NCBI GenBank assembly: GCA_964463255.1 | Contig: CAYXBC010000007.1 | Location: 1-20,468, forward strand | Direction: 5' to 3' | Length of the DNA: 20,468 nucleotides | DNA from: CAJBLF01 sp964463255 | GTDB taxonomy: Bacteria; Patescibacteriota; Gracilibacteria; Absconditabacterales; Absconditicoccaceae | The notes under the pieces: model-generated | What the model saw: the letters and a program-made list of their open reading frames with translations, nothing else | Told to the model about the DNA's origin: nothing | Databases searched by the model: none | Shown: in pieces, positions 16,532-20,468 of the stretch | How positions within the stretch are numbered: the first letter of the stretch is position 1 | Layout of the letters: each line of letters starts with the position of its first letter | Program-made: the position numbers and the translations under genes

Positions 16532-16891
16532 ATGAAAGAGAATTTAATTCAGAAGAAGAGTTTTGAATTTGCTTTAAAGATTATCGTGTTGTACAAACAA
16601 CTAAAAGAAAAATGAGAATTTATAATCTCTAAACAAGTACTCAGAAGTTGAACAAGCATTTGAGCTAATATTGAAGAAGCAATAGCATGACAAACAAAAA
16701 AAGATTTTCTGACCAAATGTTCTATAGCCTCAAAAGAGGCGAGAGAGACAAAATATTGGTTAAGATTATTGCAGGGAAGTAGCATATACCCTTGTAATTA
16801 TGATGATTATATAAAAGAAATAGATAGCATAATAAATATTCTTACAAAGATTGTAAAAACAACAACAAATAGTATATTATATAGAGACTAA
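16532..16891 (+). CDS. Four-helix-bundle protein (23S rRNA intervening-sequence type)
   Basis: 119 residues from ATG 16532 to TAA 16889-16891, with four TGA codons as Gly. The family signature is clear: FEFALKIIVLYKQLKEK, SKQVLRSGTSIGANIEEAI, KKDFLTKCSIASKEARET and KYWLRLL, in the order and spacing of IVS-type four-helix-bundle proteins. In RSGTSIGANIEE the first two glycines are TGA, which again fixes the code. These proteins are found inside 23S rRNA insertions or free-standing; relatives serve as accessory (Avd) proteins of diversity-generating retroelements, but no reverse transcriptase or template repeat is seen here. It is bracketed by AT-rich repeats and may be a small mobile unit. A purine-rich GAAGAAGAAAG lies right before the ATG. 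Confidence 0.93.
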
Positions 16892-16908
16892 TTATATACA
16901 TATTCAGC

Positions 16909-17091
16909 ATTCATCCAAAATCTAAAATTAATTAAGGTCCAAAATCCAAAATCAATAATGTTGAATGTTGAATGTTTGATTCGCTAGAATGAACTATTGT
17001 ATCTTACAATAGATTATAATAAGACACTACCTTAATCCAAAATCTAGAATTCAAAATCCAAAATTAATTAAGGTCCAAAATCCAAAATTTT
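16909..17091. repeat. TCCAAAATC-type repeat cluster upstream of thrS
   Basis: Two blocks (16911-16980 and 17034-17091) each run through TCCAAAATCTA, AATTAATTAAGGTCCAAAATCC and AAAAT. The first ends in two TGTTGAATG units. They flank the palindrome and -10 box at 16994-17020. Another degenerate copy is at 12633-12717. Confidence 0.7.
16994..17020 (+). promoter_or_regulatory. Palindrome plus -10 box upstream of thrS
   Basis: Perfect 8-bp inverted repeat CTATTGTA (16994-17001), TCT, TACAATAG (17005-17012), followed after two bases by TATAAT (17015-17020). No good -35 hexamer exists; the palindrome occupies its place, as an activator or repressor site would. No T-box-like leader is visible between here and the ATG at 17110. 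Confidence 0.5.
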
Positions 17092-17109
17092 ATTATATCA
17101 TTATTAGTT

Positions 17110-19002
17110 ATGGAAGAAGCAATATTAAAACCACGTCATTCGCTTTCTCATGTCTTGGCGCAAGCTGTCCAGAGAACTCTGGATCCAAATGCGAAACTCG
17201 GTATCGGACCTGCGATAGACACCGGATTCTATTATGATTTCATCTTCTCCGAAGGGGTGGAATGCAAGGAAGACCAGCTCAAAGAGATCAATAAGATGAT
17301 GGTCAAGATTGTCAAAGAGACCCAAAATTTTGATAGGATAGAACTGACCTACGACCAGGCCAAAGAAATCATCCTCATGCTTGGTGAGGAATTCAAGATA
17401 GAATTATTGGACGAGTTCAAAGCTCAGGGAGAAAAGATATTTTCCTACTATGTAAATAGCATCCCGATGGCAGCCAAAGATAATCTGCTCAGGGGATCTC
17501 AAGAAGGATACTTCACAAAATACGGCAAGATTAACGATTATCTCAATGCCCATAAGTCATTCAAGAAAATAATCGCTGACCGCTATGTCACCTTTATCGA
17601 CATGTGCGAATGACCGCATGTTGCCACCACCAAAGAGATCAATCCTGACGCATTCAAACTCGATAAGATTGCAGGCGCATATCGGAGAGGAAACGAAAAA
17701 AATCCGATGATGACCAGAATTTATGGCTTAGCATTTGAAGACAAAGAAGCATTAAAGACGTATATAGAGATGATAGAAGAAGCCAAAAAACGTGACCATA
17801 GAGTGTTAGGGAAAAAATTATGACTTTTTGTTTTTTCTGATCTTGTCTGACCTGGATTGCCACTCTATACCCACAAAGGAAATATTATCAGAAAGGAGAT
17901 TATCAGATATTCAAACGAACTTCAATCTGATATCTGATACCAGGAGGTGCATACGCCCAATATGAACAAAGCGGAACTGTTCAAGATATCATGACATTAC
18001 GAAAAATATAAGGAAGATATGATGAGAGTCGTATCAAATTATTCAGAAGAGGAATATTTTTTGAAACCGATGAACTGTCCACAACACACGCAGATATATG
18101 CAGCAGAACAAAGAAGCTACGCGGAGTTGCCTATCAGGATATCAGATTTTGCTAATCTCTATCGTGATGAAAGACCAGGAGAACTCAGTGGTTTGACGCG
18201 TCTCAGATGTTTCTGTCAGGATGATTGACATTGTTTTTGTCGTGAAGATCAGATCAAAGCGGAATTTGAGTCTGTATTATCAGTGATAAAAAAAGCACTC
18301 TATACCTATGGTATGTCTTCATACACCATCAGACTTTCTTTGTGGGATCCGAATAAGAGAGAGAAATATTTAGGAGAACCTGAGACCTGGGAGAAATCAC
18401 AGAAATTACTGGAAGAGATTTTGATAGACAACAAGATAGAATATATAAGAGCTGAAGGAGAAGCGGCAATCTATGGACCAAAGATGGATATTATGATCAA
18501 GGATTCATTGGGAAGAGAACGGCAGATTTCCACTATCCAACTTGATTTTATCATGCCACAGAGATTCAAATTGGTCTATACAAATAATGAATGAAAAGAA
18601 GTGACACCAGTGATGATCCATAGAGCAATCATCTGATCTCCAGAAAGATTTATGGGGATACTGATTGAACATTTCGCGTGAGCATTCCCATTGCGGTTGG
18701 CTCCACAACAGATTACTTTTGTCCCTGTCGCAGAAAATTTCATTGAGTATGCAAAGCAAGTAGCAAGTGAAATGAAAGCTACATGACTGAGAGTTGATGT
18801 CGATGAAAGCAGCAATTCCTTCTCCAAAAAAATCCGTAATGCGGAGATACAAAAGATCCCATACATCGTTATTGTCGGGGAGAAAGAGGAAACAACAAAG
18901 ACACTTTCCATCCGTGAATACAGAAGCAAAAAGCAGTACGAGACGGGAGTGACGGAGTTTATCGAGAAGTGTACACAAGAGATTAAGACAAGAGCACTAT
19001 AA
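17110..19002 (+). CDS. thrS: Threonyl-tRNA synthetase lacking the TGS domain
   Basis: 630 residues from ATG 17110 to TAA 19000-19002, with ten TGA codons as Gly. The editing domain starts at once: RHSLSHVLAQAVQ (9-21), GIGPAIDTGFYYDF, and DMCEGPHVATT, whose Gly168 is TGA at 17611. The class II core follows: MNCPQHTQIY (zinc Cys), motif 2 YRDERPGELSGLTRLR, QDDGHCFC (zinc His, Gly from TGA), MIHRAIIGSPERF (third zinc ligand and motif 3) and FAGAFPLRLAPQQ. A C-terminal anticodon-binding domain (ITFVPVAENF, GLRVDVDESS, IPYIVIVG) ends the protein. It charges tRNA-Thr and clears mischarged Ser. Canonical ThrRS begins with a TGS domain of about 60 residues, which is missing; only seven residues precede the editing domain and no in-frame upstream start supports one. 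Confidence 0.97.
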
Positions 19003-19030
19003 AACGTAATTGGTTATTATGATGATAATG

Positions 19031-19064
19031 AAAAATCCCTCCCGGAAACGGGGGGATTTTTTTT
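19031..19064. terminator. Terminator of thrS (likely bidirectional)
   Basis: AATCC and TCCCG pair with CGGGG and GGATT around a GAAA loop, followed by T8 (19057-19064). The A-run at 19031-19035 provides U on the other strand, so it may also end the convergent gene that stops at 19073. Confidence 0.85.
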
Positions 19065-19072
19065 GAAACAAA

Positions 19073-19417
19073 CTACTCTGTTCATTTTTTCTTGCGGACA
19101 TAATGACCTCTGATGATGTCTAGGCATAGCTGCCGGTCGGCTTCATGCATACAGTGACACGCATTGATTCTCTTTTCAGCATAATTGAGCACTGAACTCA
19201 TTCCGGTGTTTTGGAGGAAACGCATAAGCCATGCAGCATCCTTCATTCCCTTATCTACGAGTCGTTCTAGGTCATCTTTGGGTCCTAGAAATTGCATACT
19301 GATGTTATTAGGAGGACTTTTCGTCTCTACAAACGAATAGGTCTTTGTTCCTACACTTCCGGTATTTATCGGAAGATTCTGTTCTGCCCGATAGGGCTTT
19401 TTCGCGAATTTTGGCAT
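19073..19417 (-). CDS. Small protein of unknown function
   Basis: 114 residues from ATG 19417 to TAG 19073-19075; a TGA three codons before the stop adds Gly-Thr-Glu. A longer reading from 19474 is rejected because a promoter (19443-19470) lies inside it. Basic N-terminus (MPKFAKKPYRAEQN), then a mixed segment and a helical C-terminal half with CHCMHEADRQLC (three Cys and two His near 91-102), which might bind a metal, and a basic end. I do not recognise it. Confidence 0.7.
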
Positions 19418-19442
19418 AGAATATCGATTTTTGTTTCGTGTA

Positions 19443-19470
19443 TAGATAATCTTTTTAATAAAGAAGTCAA
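19443..19470 (-). promoter_or_regulatory. Promoter of the small unknown gene
   Basis: On the minus strand TTGACT (complement of 19465-19470), 16-nt spacer, TATCTA (complement of 19443-19448), about 26 nt before the ATG at 19417. It decides the start codon of that gene. Confidence 0.6.
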
Positions 19471-19574
19471 GCATTTAATTTAGTAAATAAAATAAAATGA
19501 TATAATACAATTGACATTTTATAGTAAATATATAAAAGAGAAGAAACCAAACCAAAAATAAATAAATAAAAAAA

Positions 19575-20237
19575 ATGAAAAAAGTATTAGTATCTCTGTT
19601 ACTTCTGATGATAATCAGTAGTAGCATCATAGCAAATCCGCTTACACAAAAGGATATCGCGTATATTGCAAAAGAGAAGAAAGGCAAAAGATTGCTACCA
19701 GAAGATATCAAAAAATTTAAACCTTTGCTCACCGAGACAGGAGAAGCGGTATTTGTTACCAAGAAACTTACCTGGAACAGACAGGACAAAGAAGATCTTC
19801 TGACGCTGATGTACGTTTTGGATGCACCATCATTATTCCAGATTACCTCCATTGCCCGGTTCGATACCGACAATAAAGTCGCCGATGTCGCCTGGGAACT
19901 CTTTGAAGGAGAACGGTATGACCACAAGAATGCCGGGAAGCAGGTTGCAACTGAGCTGCTTGCGGTTGATCAGTATCCCATGGAAGTCGCTGCTTCACTC
20001 TGGGGATATCAGTCGAAGCTAACGCTGGCTCAGCTTACACAACTTTTTGCTGCTGCTACAGCGAAATCAAGCGCCACAGAAAGTTTCTTTGCTCCCGATG
20101 CATTCAAATTAGCAGTTCAATTGGCAACAAAAGGCCATGCCAAAAAGGAAGTCTTAGCGCTTCTCGAAAAAACTATGGATATCAGCAACCTCAGGATTAG
20201 TTCACAGGCTGTCGCTGCAATCAAACAAATCAGGTAG
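19575..20237 (+). CDS. Secreted alpha-helical protein of unknown function
   Basis: 220 residues, stop TAG 20235-20237. Signal peptide MKKVLVSLLLLMIISSSIIANP with likely cleavage after IIA. The mature part is helical with regularly spaced Ala/Leu-rich helices (KVADVAWELF, PMEVAASLWGY, AFKLAVQLATKG, EVLALLEKT, ISSQAVAAIKQI), suggesting a HEAT- or ARM-like helical array. It has only about six glycines, none from TGA, so code usage says nothing on origin. A TTGACA at 19511-19516 is followed after a poor 14-nt spacer by TATAAA; promoter unsure. The start lies in an A-rich stretch without a Shine-Dalgarno. Function unknown. Confidence 0.85.
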   Translation: MKKVLVSLLLLMIISSSIIANPLTQKDIAYIAKEKKGKRLLPEDIKKFKPLLTETGEAVFVTKKLTWNRQDKEDLLTLMYVLDAPSLFQITSIARFDTDNKVADVAWELFEGERYDHKNAGKQVATELLAVDQYPMEVAASLWGYQSKLTLAQLTQLFAAATAKSSATESFFAPDAFKLAVQLATKGHAKKEVLALLEKTMDISNLRISSQAVAAIKQIR

Positions 20238-20266
20238 AACAGTTCCTGAAATCTATATACATAAAT

Positions 20267-20295
20267 AGCTTGGGTATTTCCCAAGCTGTTTTTTT
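20267..20295 (+). terminator. Terminator of the secreted helical protein gene
   Basis: Perfect 8-bp stem AGCTTGGG (20267-20274) and CCCAAGCT (20280-20287), then G and T7. Confidence 0.9.
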
Positions 20296-20318
20296 AACAA
20301 AAAAATACAAATATAAGA

Positions 20319-20346
20319 TTGACATTTATGTAATAATTGCTGCAAT
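20319..20346 (+). promoter_or_regulatory. Candidate promoter of the last gene
   Basis: TTGACA (20319-20324), 16-nt spacer, TGCAAT (20341-20346). A perfect TATAAT at 20372-20377 without a good -35 is the alternative. Confidence 0.4.
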
Positions 20347-20410
20347 TGGTGTCGCTTTTTAATAAATGGAATATAATTGGCTAGTTTATCTTCCTAACCA
20401 CTATATATCC

Positions 20411-20468
20411 ATGGTCTCGACTAATGATTTAGACGTAAAAGAGCATTTAATTCAAGATGTAATAAAAA
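20411..20468 (+). CDS. Start of an unidentified gene (truncated by window end)
   Basis: Open from ATG 20411 through the window edge (19 codons: MVSTNDLDVKEHLIQDVIK). It sits about 65-90 nt after a promoter candidate and behind a terminator, as expected for a new transcription unit. Too short to identify. Confidence 0.5.
   Translation, partial: MVSTNDLDVKEHLIQDVIK

Noticed and set aside
16532..16891. Avd-like accessory gene of a diversity-generating retroelement
   Set aside because: No reverse transcriptase, template repeat or variable repeat in the window; the IVS-type call is sufficient.
16892..17109. T-box riboswitch upstream of thrS
   Set aside because: No specifier stem, no TGGNACC-type T-box and no terminator hairpin in the leader.
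19418..19474. N-terminal extension (MLDFFIKKII) of the small minus-strand gene
   Set aside because: A TTGACT-16-TATCTA promoter lies inside it, so translation more likely starts at 19417.

Overview
The window comes from a bacterium that reads UGA as glycine (genetic code 25), i.e. Candidatus Gracilibacteria or Absconditabacteria (SR1) of the Candidate Phyla Radiation. The proof is internal. In threonyl-tRNA synthetase, in-frame TGA falls on invariant glycines: the editing-site motif CEGPH, the motif 3 GSPER and the AGAFP segment. In DnaJ, TGA fills the Gly/Phe linker and a zinc-finger CxxCxG. Read with code 11, most genes here look like rows of fragments; read with code 25 they are intact. 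All coordinates below use UGA=Gly, with TAA and TAG as the only stops. The two candidate phyla cannot be separated from this window.

Layout. 1-606 is the 3' end of a secreted beta-rich surface protein. 607-7140 is an accessory region: a huge minus-strand C10 (streptopain-like) protease with beta-helix, PKD and Bacteroidota-type T9SS sorting domains; a plus-strand, membrane-anchored WxLIP-like surface protein; and a minus-strand C39-like cysteine-peptidase lipoprotein. The protease has about 110 glycine codons and no internal TGA. Its only in-frame TGA sits where a Bacteroidota homologue would stop, which reads as a recent transfer across a genetic-code barrier. 7143-9515 holds minus-strand vanW-like and dnaJ genes; dnaJ has a near-consensus promoter and a CIRCE-like HrcA operator. 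9739-12234 holds a small helical protein, a large uncharacterised protein and a convergent secreted CAP-domain protein.

12235-12940 has no protein gene. It contains two candidate small RNAs with promoters and strong terminators, plus copies of two dispersed repeat families. 12940-16316 is a minus-strand run: a small helical protein (a distant relative of the one at 9807), a large protein with a peptidoglycan-binding-like segment, and a MraY/WecA-type glycosyl-1-phosphate transferase. 16438-17100 carries a four-helix-bundle (23S rRNA IVS-type) gene bracketed by AT-rich repeats. It is followed by thrS without a TGS domain, a small unknown minus gene, a secreted helical protein, and the first codons of another gene.

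Most clear promoters are TTGACA/TATAAT-like with a 16-nt spacer. Functionally the window mixes housekeeping genes (thrS, dnaJ, polyprenyl-phosphate sugar transfer) with surface or secreted proteins, as expected for an organism living by cell-cell contact. The strongest novelties are the UGA-free T9SS-tagged protease, the repeated small-helical plus large-protein gene pair, and the intergenic RNA/repeat block.
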